From positions 1 to 64,000 of the forward strand of contig JNEN01000819.1 of assembly GCA_000697355.1 (NCBI GenBank): a DNA stretch of 64,000 nucleotides. Reading direction: 5' to 3'. The DNA comes from Syncephalastrum monosporum B8922. Taxonomy: Eukaryota; Mucoromycota; Mucoromycetes; Mucorales; Syncephalastraceae. Shown here in pieces: positions 10,901 to 21,754 of the stretch (positions are counted from its first letter, which is position 1; each line of letters starts with the position of its first letter). The translations under genes were made by a program, and so were the position numbers. The notes beneath the pieces were generated by a model. It made no database searches, had not been told where the DNA came from, and saw only the letters and a program-made list of their open reading frames with translations.

Positions 10901-12472
10901 GGCAACCAAGCGCGCATGGCCGGGTCCTCCAGCAGGGCCGGATCAAAGTCCAGATGATGGTCCCGCTGGTGCTCTGGCTCCACCGACTCCTCACGGAAGC
11001 CAGACGGACCGGCTGCCTCGCCATGCTCACCCGAGAATTCGGGGGCGCGCCATCGCATTTTGGCTGACGTGCTCTCGTGGGCATCATGCTCCTCACGCCA
11101 CGACGAAAACAGGCTGTGGCGCGTATTTCCACCATCCTCCTCCTCATCTTCTTCTTTTTCTAGGCCAGCCTCGTGCGTGCTGCTGCTAGGCTCACTCGTC
11201 GGGTAGGGTGTGGCTTCACGTGATCGGACGGAATGGGATCGGGTGGGGCTGCGTTGAGCCAAGTCGTGCGCAATCTCACTATCGTACGAAGACGAGCTGT
11301 CACTCTCCTCGTCGTCGTCGTCATCATCATGGTGGTCGTGGTCGTGGTCATGGTCATGGTCATGATCTTCAAAATGTTCATCCCCACGGCGTTGGCGGTT
11401 TCGCTCGAGTTCTTCGCGAAGGCCTTCAAGGCGGACGCGGATGCGCTCACGATCGTGCGCATCACCTTGGTTCTGCTGCTGGATGTTCTGCATGGCCATC
11501 AGGGCATCCACGGCGAGCTGTTGCTGCAGGGGGTGGTTTCGGTCTATCCGCGGTGGGTCGTCTGCGTCCTCGTGCTCGTCCAAGCCAAGGTCCAGGCCGG
11601 TTTCGGTTGGCGTGTTCTGGATAACCCATTCGCGGAAGAGATAGGCTGCGACAAAAACGACAATGACAAAGGCGGTGATCATCTGACCTTCGAAACATTC
11701 GCTCAGGAAGGATCTGGTGTTTTTTCAGGCGATATATCGTTTTATATCAGTGCACCATTCCATAATGGCCAGCGTCTTTTTATCACTTACTTGAGTGTGT
11801 GGTTGAAGAGCATAGGCTGGCGTACTGCTTCGACGGTCGTGTTGGTAGAGGAGATATCTTGCAAGAGGGTGGTATTGGTGGAGAGGCGTCGCGCAAAGAC
11901 TATGCTCTCGCCACTCCAAAAGTAGAACCGCCACGTCCACAGGGTGAGATAAGGCAAAGCGACGAGCCAGACCAGGGCGACAACAAAGGCACGCAGTAAT
12001 GTCTTGAAGAGCGAGGCGAGTCGATGCGTGCACTGCCGGACCAAAACGCCCAGAGGAATTCGCTCGGGCATATCATCGCGGTAGATTGGTGTAAAGACAA
12101 AGGGGTATTCGCAGAGTTCGCAATATCTTTTGTAGGGTGGGTTGTTAAAAAATTATGCAGCTACAACATTACCGAAATACACCACTTACTTTTTCTTGCT
12201 GTGCGACAACCATTCCAAGAGACTAGACCGAGAAATCGCGTTTATATCGTAAGGCGAGCCTGTCTGACCTGTGGCTTACCAGTCCTGATGAACAAATCGA
12301 ATGCTGCCAGAGCATTTGCACGGATGGAACAGTGGATGATCAGGCGTTGATTCGCATCTGCAAACACGGCAGATTTCTGTTTACAAAGGTGGCCAAGATT
12401 AAGCGTCAGTGAGAACTCAAACCGGGAGCAGTAGATCCACTCCACATGATGCTTGCCTTGATCGTCCTCCAT
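7991..12472 (-). CDS. SSM4: DOA10/SSM4 (MARCH6/TEB4-type) ER membrane E3 ubiquitin ligase
   Basis: Eight exons (12472-12457, 12376-12280, 12222-12190, 12126-11791, 11713-10552, 10487-9541, 9483-8511, 8437-7991) give 1336 residues, close to yeast Doa10 (about 1319). The N-terminal RING-CH finger has ligands C8, C11, C25, C27, H35, C38, C51 and C54 (ICRVC, PCKCSGS, VHQDC, YCELC) and spans four exons. Many hydrophobic helices follow: the first in exon 4, the second after CFEGQ, then pairs through exons 5-8, fitting a polytopic ER or inner nuclear membrane ligase with Ubc6/Ubc7-type E2s for ERAD. The C-terminus has the family element [14 protein letters not shown]. Exon 5 adds a long acidic cytosolic loop with a His/Asp repeat (about residues 277-298) and a poly-Gln run (about 457-470). 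Intron 1 is GC-AG (AAG|GCAAGC) and begins 16 nt into the CDS. Confidence 0.95.
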
Positions 12473-12928
12473 CTTTCATTAGCCAAAAAGAAGGGTCGGC
12501 AAGCAGTACGAAATTGAAAGCCAGCGACCTTTTTTTCGCTCTCTCTCTCTTGTGTGTGCAGCCATTCAAACGAGAAGAAAAGGTCAGGAGGTGACGTCAT
12601 CATCTCGGTGTATCAATTTCTGAAACGAGTAACACTTTTTTGATTTTTCTGCTCAAATCCAGGAGTGTAATACGAGAAAGGCGATCAGTTACTATGTCGA
12701 AATGTGCGAGTGGGAAACATATCTGGGAGCAAGGATCCTCATTCCGACAACTCGGGCTGACCACCATCAATCCATCGTTCCTGGGAAAGCCGCTTGCAAA
12801 TTATATTGTATGATTGTTTTTCGATGCAAGGCTTCCCTTATTTTCAACTCATGCTGTGCGACGGTTTTACTGCAGCTTGATTCAACGCGCGCAAATAAAT
12901 TGCAAAGCACGGGCCTGCAAACGTATGT
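12473..12928. other. Intergenic upstream of DOA10
   Basis: 456 bp between the DOA10 start codon and the stop of a possible microprotein gene. No convincing coding sequence. It presumably carries the DOA10 promoter. Confidence 0.5.
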
Positions 12929-13231
12929 CTAGGCTCCTTGGATGAAATCGTGTTTCTGTGTCTTATCATCTACAATTGGCTTCCTGATGAAGGGCGTGCT
13001 CCATCCAAGATAAGGATGCGTCGGAACATCCTGGGGCTTTGAACAGGGGTTAAATCAGTTCAAAAACCTAAACTCGCTTACGAAAGTGGCTCCTGGCAAA
13101 AAGAGCGCGAAATCAAATCCGGTTAGTTAAACGATCGGTAGGTGAAAAGAGTCTGCTTTTTGTGCGCACAAGGTCAAACCATTGTCCTCCCCAATGGCCA
13201 AATTTTTTTTGGCGCTCTTTTCTCGTGCCAT
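12929..13231 (-). CDS. Possible small spliced gene encoding a 56-residue protein
   Basis: The best-supported part is the last exon, 13036-12929. It is preceded by a plausible acceptor (TTCAAAG) and reads PQDVPTHPYLGWSTPFIRKP, then IVDDKTQKHDFIQGA and a stop. Upstream, 13092-13082 could be an 11-nt exon between a pyrimidine-rich acceptor (CTCTTTTTGCCAG, with CTAAC branch-like sequence) and a clear GTAAGC donor. A first exon 13231-13180 (ATGGCACGAGAAAAG...) with a weak GTTTGA donor joins in phase, and the three pieces total exactly 57 codons. I do not recognise the family. The product would be basic at the start, with a WxTPFxRKP core. It lies 149 bp from the divergent RhoGEF start. Alternatively the middle exon may extend upstream or the whole model may be chance. 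Confidence 0.4.
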
Positions 13232-13380
13232 TGCGAACAGCAGACAATATTGAACGACCCGGAACTTGTGGTCCTTTGTCTCGCCTCTCTTTTGTCTAAT
13301 TCCATCTTTCTACCTCTTTCCTCTCTCCTCCTTCCCTCCCCCCTCTCTTTATTCTCTCTTTCTCGTCTTTCCTTCAACCA

Positions 13381-15198
13381 ATGCACACGGACGATTGGCC
13401 CGTTCGTCCCGTCAGCAATGCCTCGAGCCAGACCACCAGTCGCGGGAGTCAGGCATCCTCCTCAATACGCCACGCAAGCGACTCCACCAATCTCACCTCC
13501 TTCTCTCTCGATTACGTGAACCACCCACCTCCGTTACCCCCGACCGATCCCCCGAACACATCTCAGTATCAGCTCGATATCATTGACGACCTCGAATTTG
13601 ATGATGTCGACGACGGTTTAATCGGTACGTGAAATCAGCTACACACAATAGACTTTTTTTTGCTTTTGCGCAACATGATAAACTTAAACCCAACATGTGG
13701 CTCGGTATGACAGACCACGAAATGGGCCATCGTCATCGCGAGGCTCTCGTCCAGGAACTCCATGCCTCGGAACAAGCTTATCTGCAGTCGCTCGAGGATC
13801 TCTCACGCATTTTTGAGAAGCCGTTACGCAAAGATGCCAAAAGCTCCAAGCTCAGTTTCCTGGGCATGAAGAAATTGGTTTGCACCGAGCGCGAGACTCG
13901 CTGGCTATTTTGCAATATGGACGACATCCTTCAGGTCCACCAAAGTAATCTGGCTAATTTGAATGAACGGTATAAAAAGCAACATCGTGCAACACAGCAC
14001 GGATATACTACTACTATTACGATGCTCATCTTTACCTTTTGAAACGACCAGTCTACGCATTTGGGGACCTACGCAGATCATTTCGGATATTTTCATGGCC
14101 TGGGTAAGTTCAAAGTTTTGGATCACCTTGAGAAAAAGTGAAAGCTGACTTTTTTTTTACTTTCGAAAAAGTTTCCAAAACTTTCTGTTTATACCACCTA
14201 TCTTGATAATTACAGCGTTGCCGTGTCAACCTACGAGCGATTGACCCGGTACCAACCTTTCAAAAAGTTTATTGACGTGAGTACCACTCCATTGGTGTAC
14301 CCTGTTTCACTGGAAATAACCCTTGTGTTATTTGTAACAGACGGCGCACAAAGACCCCGCGCTCCAGGGTGCTACATTACTGTCCCTGCTTCAGGTACCT
14401 GCGGGATGTATCGCTCGGTACGCACACCTCATGACTAAGCTCGCCGAAGCTACGTCGCCGATGCATCCCGATTACCACGGCCTCAACCAATGTCGGCAGC
14501 GCATCCAACAATTCGCCGAGGATCTTCGGCCACGCGTGGAGGACGTTGATAACGTGAACCAAGTCATGGCGATCCAAGAAGCACTCGTCGGTGCTCCGTT
14601 CGGGGCAAAGGCCCAGCGGCGGCTTGTGCTACAAGGGTCCATATCGCGTGGTGGTGTTGTCAAGCCGGACCAGACGGCCCCACTTAGTGAAGACCGCATC
14701 TACATTCTATTTTCAGACATGCTCGTGGTTGTACGACCGAAGCAAGAGAGCAATGGTCGGACTGTTCTGCAGTATAAGGATGCCATCCCGCTCGAGCGTG
14801 CGCGCATTCGCCGGCTTCCGGAACCCGAGCATTGCATTGAGATTATTTCAGCTCTTCAGGGTGTTGATACCCTTAACACGACATTCGTTGGCTCTTCGAA
14901 TGTCCATCTCATGTATACATCCAGCTCAGAGGAGCAGGAAACCTGGTATACCCATTTGACAGCGGTCGTTCGCAGACTTGATCGCGCCCTGGCGGCGTCT
15001 AAATGTAAGTCGCATGCCCACCCTTTCCGGTTTGAAACATGGACTAACGTTCCCTTTCTGACTTTTTTTATTCCAGCTGCAGCGCAAAACCGTCGGATAG
15101 CACGACACCCTGATTCGGTTCGCAGGCAGGCCACCCAAATGAGTGGATCGTCCAGAGAATCAAGCAATGGAAGCAGTGCTCAGTCCAGCTTGTACTGA
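13381..15198 (+). CDS. Rho guanine nucleotide exchange factor (DH-PH)
   Basis: Exons 13381-13624, 13714-13969, 14052-14103, 14172-14276, 14341-15004 and 15077-15198 give 480 residues. After a Ser/Pro-rich N-terminus (about 1-80) comes a Dbl-homology domain (about 88-290). Its conserved region 1 is EALVQELHASEQAYLQSL, followed by WGPTQIISDIFMAW across an intron, VYTTYLDNY, and the CR3-like ARYAHLMTKLAEATSPMHPD. A PH domain follows (about 300-435: DRIYILFSDMLVVV ... EQETWYTHL). DH-PH proteins load GTP on Rho/Cdc42 GTPases at the membrane to direct actin and cell-wall growth. The C-terminal tail is Ser-rich. No BAR, CNH or SH3 domain is visible. The specific GTPase cannot be told from sequence. 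A pyrimidine-rich leader (about 13270-13375) precedes the start codon. Confidence 0.92.
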
Positions 15199-15621
15199 CT
15201 GCGAGCGAAGCAGCGCCAGAAGCCTTTTTTTTTCTTTCTTTTACGTCCGTCTTTGCACATACATTGACCCAGACACACCCATACACATACATATACGTTC
15301 ATATTGTTACACTCGCTCACGCTCTCAATTGCAAACTCGCCCCAACTTTTGCCTTATTGTCACGTCTCCATGTCGATGTATAAAATCAAAATTATAGTTT
15401 ACTGTTATTTTCTACGCAAATCTCTTATGTACCCGAACATTAAAAATGCTTCACGAGATATGTATGTATTATGGAGTAACGTTCAGAGGGATGAAGAGGA
15501 CAAACAAGAGGAGAGAGTGTGTGTGTGTGAGTGCATGATGATATAAGATTATAATAGGAACAAGGCAAGCTGGTATGGGGGTGATATAGGTAAAGATAAA
15601 AAAGCGTTACAAAACATTGGA
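15199..15621. other. Convergent intergenic region
   Basis: 423 bp between the 3' ends of the RhoGEF (plus) and the DUF4870-like gene (minus). It has short CA-rich runs and a short GT run near 15515. No gene seen. Confidence 0.5.
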
Positions 15622-16327
15622 TTATTCAGTGTCAACCCATTCGGCAGCAATAGCACCAAAGTAAGGCACGTAGTAGCGCTCAAGAGATGCACCATCCAGA
15701 TAGGCACGGTAGGCCAGATAGAGTATCAGTATAATATCAACGATAAAGAGCATCCAGGACAGCACGGTGGATATAAACATGAGGATAAAGTGAACACACA
15801 TCAAGGTCAGGAAGAGCAGCGATGACTGTAGGTATAATTAAGTACAACCAAGTCCAATGCAGTAGAGCAAGAGCACCTTTCCTTACCTGCCATGCATGGA
15901 AACGCACATAGTCGTTTTTGGTCTCGAGGACAAGAAGCGGAATGCCTGGCTTAGGAGATCAGCACAGGGGACACGTGTCGGTGGCCGTTGTGCAGGATAT
16001 AAGCGTACCTGTAATGGGGCCCAAGACATAGGCCAGCGCAGCCTCCAGATCGACACGAATGGGCATGCGCGTTTCGTACTTGTTAACACGGACTGTGCCA
16101 CCCGGTGCACCGCGTGCTAAGCTTGGTCCAGCGCCTGAAAATAGGCCTTCTTCGACCAGAGATGGCGGTGGCCCGCCCGATTGGTAGGAGGATGAAGCAG
16201 GTGCGGGTGCGCTGGTGCGCGCTTTTCCTTTCGACTTTTGCTGCGTCCGATGCTCATCTGGAGACGGTTTGTAAGGTGAAAAGTCCATGTTTACAAAGAG
16301 TGGTCTTGGCGGAGGAGAAAATCCCAA
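15622..16327 (-). CDS. DUF4870/UPF0132-like small membrane protein
   Basis: Exons 16327-16009, 15945-15887 and 15825-15622 give 193 residues. A Pro/Ser-rich N-terminus (about 1-85) is followed by the family region. It starts ETRMPIRVDLEAALAYVLGP, continues GIPLLVLETKNDYVRFHAWQ, then a hydrophobic hairpin (SSLLFLTLMCVHFILMFIST and LSWMLFIVDIILILYLAYRA) and a short tail YYVPYFGAIAAEWV. This matches the DUF4870 pattern: three or four membrane spans with a conserved F-H-A-x-Q segment between helices. The function of the family is not established. The start at 16327 is the first Met in frame. A second Met 13 residues on (MDFSPYK) is an alternative. The neighbour is a convergent RhoGEF, and upstream lies a long gene-free stretch. 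Confidence 0.8.
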
Positions 16328-19300
16328 GCTGTATCTTGGCGCATGACGATTCCCTCTTCCTTTTTGTGTAGGTTGAGCTGGCTGACTTGAATTGTCTTTT
16401 GCTCTCTCTGCAGTGACACCTCCAAAATCACCGCGATGATGTATATTTCGCTTTTGCTCTAACTGCCTCTTTATATTTTTCTTTAAAAGTCGTGTTCACG
16501 TCCCAGCATAAAAGTGCATGATTAGACAGCGGGGGTGCGTATTGTGCTAAAGCAGCTGCGTCCTATCTGACTGTCAAATCCTACCCTTTCTGTTCGCATC
16601 TTTTTCTCAAACTGTGCATAACCGTCTATCAGCTCAACTTGGACTTTCTCAAAAGTGTATTTGATAAGGATATGAAGATATGTCTTTTATGACTGAGATG
16701 TTACGCCTAGATAGGGAAAGGCTTAAGGATCAAAGAAAAGAACGACACTAGCGCAAAGTACTCATACACATTGCTCTCGTGCTTCCTTGTCTTCTTCTTT
16801 TGTTCGCACCTGGACTGAATACTACGTGCGTCTTTCAAATAACGAATTCCCCTGGAGCAAAAGGAATGAAAAAGTCTAATGAGAAACTCGCTGTTCTTAT
16901 CATATCATATATCATATATCATATATCATATAATAATAAAAACATGCTTCCGTAACTACGTAATTACATAAGCAAAACTTGGGGGCCCGGGTTTGAATCC
17001 CTAACAGGGCATTTGTATAATTAAAAGAAGAGTTCCTTGGAAAAATAGTGACCAGCAAATATGATACACATGCGATAATCTCTCGAATGGCGCGATATTG
17101 CTAATGATTGAACACTGTAGCTCTTTTACTATCAATGGAAAAAGAGCCAAACAAACCTATCAGAACATACCGCTAATATCCCAATATACTGTATCTCACG
17201 TTGAATATAACAAAAGCCCATAACAAAGGATGATAAATCGTACCTCGCTTCCCTGCGAAGCGTGAATGGGGGTATGGGGGCTTGTTGTCTGATATACAGT
17301 ATTTGTATTTGTCCACTGCAAGAAGAGATATACAAGGTATCTAAAAGCTCACAGGGTGAATGCAAATTTTTACAAATGATGGTTCAGCAAAGCTATAAAG
17401 TACGACCTAGTCAATACGTAGCAAGTAAAAAACAAAAATAATTCTAAGAATCTGGCAGAGTTGACCACATGTGACGAGGCCGATGAGTATTTAAGTTTAA
17501 TCATGGATATCCTGCTGTACACCTGTTATCATCAACAGAGTAAAAGAAAACATAAAATCTCACGTTAAATATAAGAAAGTAATGTACTGACATGATGCAT
17601 ATGAACTGACTTTTTTTTTTTTTTTTTTTGCAATACACATGTGTTTTCCTGTCTAAAGAGGTCAATCAACTACTCCAATCTTATCTGACAGAGCAAGGAT
17701 TTGCTTAAGCATGCGTGAAGCTTTTTTAGTTTTACCCTACGTCTTCTCTGTCTGAGTATCTATTGACGTATAGTCAAGATCTCTGGTGGATCCTACTTAT
17801 GCATAACCTATGTGTAACTGTTTTTGAAGAAGAAAGCAATGTATCCTATCGCCGAAGAAAAGCTTGGTGGAACCAAACTGAGAATCTAAGAACACCAAAC
17901 ATTCTCAGACTGCCAGAGACACAACACATGACCACATGATCCAATTCCATAGTAGACTTCCGCTTGTCAATAATTCAATGTCTAATGGAGGGACATGGTT
18001 CATCGCGCGTGCGGTCCTTTGATGCAGAAACCGATGGAATTCTGCTGCCTCTTTTTAAACAAAGGTCTCTTTTGATGGTGTGATTTCTCGCGTCTATAGG
18101 CGAAAGACGATAAGACTAAAGAGCAGTACTGCCAATTGTGGAAATGCGTAAGCATACAGAGTTCCAGATTGTCGGGCGCCTCCTAGAAACAAGCACAGAT
18201 TGTTATCTTGCGTCACAGAGCCCCAGACACTCGGTAAGTTCGATAGGAGACGAGCATAAGCTTCCTGACGGATATAACTCCGGTAGTTTAGGACGGATGA
18301 TGGCGTCAATGTTTACATAATCATCAAACACAACTTCAGCCTCCTGACTGTCTTAGGGAAAACACTCGAAACTCGCCATAAAGCCATGTCGTGCTTTTTG
18401 CAACCTGACGAGCCACGAAAGGCGGATGATGGGGGAAGACGGTGACCACATGATCCCATGCAGCTTTTTGCTATTCCTGAGCTTTGGGGCTGTGTGGTGT
18501 ATGCACAGAACTATTGGTCAACGGACTGGTGCATGCACGCAGGAGCCAATCGTGTTCCGCATCCAGAAACCTTTTGGGCGTCGTGACGGGTGCTATGGTT
18601 CCACACCCCCATAAATGCGATTATCTAGCCCAGTCGTGTATCCTGTATCCCAATTTATCCAATCGCGATTAAACTTTCCAAGATATCTCTTTGTTTTTGG
18701 AAGCCGGTGGTGCTCTTTAGTGAAGCGTGAGGCGAATGACGCAAGGAGTGTATTGGTCCAGCACTGCGGGCACTATTTCCTTTTCTGTTTGAAGAGGAGC
18801 GGCCTCTGTCGCGCGAGTAACAAAGGTCTTTCCTAAAAGAATCGAAGCAGAATTCCCCATCCATTTGACACACTTGATCGATGGGACCGCCCACATGGTT
18901 TAAGGGGATTGACTCAGTGCATATCCAAACATTCTGGAATTGGAAGGTATGTTCACCGATCGCCGTATTCTCCAAGACACTGGGTCCATCCTGTTCCCAA
19001 TCCCCAGATGCGTTATCCGACTATCTCCGTCAAGCTCACCGCCACAGTTCACTAAGTGAAGCGGTGTTGTTTCGCCTCTGGTCAGTGTTTTTATCTTGTG
19101 AACATGTATCACGAAGGAGTCATTTCAACCCAACCAGATACATGTGCGTTCTTTTCTTTCCCGATTGAACGCAGTGCTTTCACCAACTAAAAAGGATACA
19201 CTTGCCCTCTTCTAAGTCATCATTTCCGGCTGATTATTTGTTATTCTGCAATCCCCGTTTTGAGAACTTTTTTGGCCCGAATAAAAAAGCGGGCTTTTCT

Positions 19301-21511
19301 CGGGTAACAAACAATGTTGAATGCACGGGACAGCGCTTGTGCTACACTGTGCCACATATCAAAAGAACTAACCTTACAACCTTCTAAGATGGAAGAGAAA
19401 AAGTAAGGGAATTTATTATAGCTACAGTGAAACGGAGACGGGCCTGGGGGGGTTTGTCCAGTCAGACAGTGAATAGCAAGTTTCCCAAGGGCTTGAAAAT
19501 AAGCACTGAAGGCGGCGGCGACGGCGACCGAATGATGATGGGATTTGGCACTGTGGGGAGCGCCTCACGCGCGCTCACCATACAAGCCCTACAATGGCCC
19601 CCAACCTCTGACATTTACTTGCATCGAAGAGGTTCTCCATTTCCAAAAGTCACCCACCGGCGAGCGGCGGGCGTAGGTAGATGTTCCACCTTTTTCCGGA
19701 CCCAAGGCACGCATATGCGCGTGCATGCCTTATCACCCCAGGCCGAACCACACCTGCTTCCATTGCGTCCCGTCCTACATGAACATAGCTCCATCAATAT
19801 CTTTCCTGTTTCTCGCGGAAAACAGCCCACTCTCGCTTCATCTCGCATCTAGAAGAAAGGCCGGCCAAGGGAGCAAAACATGCACAGGAAAGATACACAA
19901 ACGCACCCGCGCGCGAGCTCGGTGCACGTGTCCGCCTTCTTTTCCCCGTTCCTGTCCTCACCGCCGAGGCAGCTCCTACTTCCCTTGGCCAAACCCGTGT
20001 GTCCTCCCAGTCGCTTCCCTCCCCTCGCGTGCCGCGTCCTCTTTATGGATGGTGACCTACGGACCTTTTTCGCCTGTCAGGGCGCCTAATGCACCATTGT
20101 CGAAGCGCAGAGGTTGCGCGCCGCGCACACAGGTCTTCTCTGGCGTGCACTCGCACCCTTCGCCGGCAGCCATCCAATTCTTTGGAGGCCGATGGCTTGC
20201 CCGCCGCTCGCACCTCGCCGTGGGGTCTCGTTCCTTTGGTATCAAATCAGTCAGTCTCCGGATATATACAAATAGAATAGATATATAGACTTGCCTCGCC
20301 ACCGCTCCGGGCATTTCCGCGACGTATTCTTCTACATCGAGAGAGCCCTGATATCCCTTCCCTGCTCCTCAGAGGTTTCCATGTTGGCACGAGCACATCC
20401 ACGACAGGGCATCGCTGAGCTGGCGCGAAGAGGAGCAGATGGTGTGCTGTCGCCTTGCGGGTGGAATATCCAGGTGCCGACAATGGGCAAAGCAAATGGA
20501 AAAAAAGACGGAGAAGAGCTTTTTTTTTTTTACTTCGGCATGTTGGTAACTGCTAACTTTTTATTTTCGGCGTCAGGGTGGTCGTGCGTCACCAGGAACG
20601 TGCATCAGAATATCAATGCGGGTAAATTTATATATGATGCGAGGTAAAAAAAAATAATGAGAAAAAAGAGAAGTAGAAAAAATTGTAAAATGCCAACTCT
20701 GTGCCTTCGTCCTTCAGTATGTAGGAGTTTCTAAATTGAAAGGGACCCCCAAGGACCCCCCTTCTCTTGTAATTCAGATGGGCTTCAACGAGTTGCGTAA
20801 CCATGTATTTAAGCTAGTATCCTGTCTTTGAGAAGTAGAAGTGTATGGATAAATAGGTTCTGAATGCATATCTCGTAGATCACAGCTGCTTTAGGCGGAG
20901 ATCAACTGCAGCTGACGTGTCGCGCACCCAGGCACACACATACACTCACATACTATCATACACATCCACCCATGCGTACACTCATACGCACAGAAAAATG
21001 GAAAAAAATCCGTATTGCGAAACCAGCATATGAATAGTATTAAGACTTCACAGAAAAAAAAGGGGGCAGTGGGGGGAATGGGCTTAGCCATCAAACTGGG
21101 TGCATGTGTGTGTGTGTGAGCGTACCAGGGTAAATTTGTGTGTGGTAATGTGCGCTGGAGCATGAGCACAAATAGAAAAATATTTGAATGGCAGCATGGT
21201 ACTAGTGTGATGACGCAAGCAAGCCAAGTCGACAGGCGCGAAACATGACCAAAAAAAATTTTTTTTCCTTTGTAATCCACAGCAATCTGAACCGTATTTT
21301 ACAATACAAATATACAAGCGCAGCCCGGCGATTTGAAGAAAAAAGACGAAAAAATAACCCACAACAACAACGGCGCCTCGACTTGCAAAGCACAAGGAAA
21401 AAAAGGAAAAAAAGGTCGTCTAGTCAACGAGTGCGCACTGTGGTCAGTTCTAGACATCCTTAGCTATACAGTCTATTGACTTGGGACACCTTTTGTTCAT
21501 CTCACTTGCGC
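16328..21511. other. 5.2 kb gene-free interval
   Basis: No recognisable protein-coding exon, tRNA, rRNA or complete mobile element was found on either strand. The left part (16.4-18.1 kb) is AT-rich with an ATATC-type microsatellite (16899-16935) and a T19 run (17611-17629). The part 19.4-20.5 kb is much richer in G+C and CpG, including dense CGCGCG-type words, and carries several overlapping short frames without motifs. The right part borders EPL1 and may hold its promoter and 5' leader. A lncRNA or decayed element cannot be excluded. Confidence 0.5.
16899..16935. repeat. ATATC-type microsatellite
   Basis: Repeated TCATA/ATATC units (about seven imperfect copies) lie in the gene-free interval. 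It is a simple sequence repeat with no direct sign of function. Confidence 0.8.
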
Positions 21512-21722
21512 ATGCAAAACCAGATGGTCTCCCGATTCCGAGTCAAAAAGTTATCCCCCAAGCACCCACTCCCTATCTTTAAAGAGTCGCAGCTCCCAGA
21601 CATTGGCGATGCCGTCAATATCCAACGCTCTGTGCCTCAGATAGAGACTGGCGTAGAGAAGGAGGAGGAAGAAGAGGTAGGATTTGGTTTTTTGGGGGTT
21701 GGGGGACACCACCACACGACAA

Positions 21723-21754
<32 letters not shown>

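Noticed and set aside
16981..17015. GGTTTGAATCC resembling a tRNA T-loop (B box)
   Set aside because: The flanking bases do not form a T stem beyond three pairs, and no matching acceptor, D or anticodon arm is found upstream.
19427..19852. 141-codon frame in the CpG-rich block
   Set aside because: It has no domain, its composition follows the local GC richness, and equally long frames overlap it on both strands.
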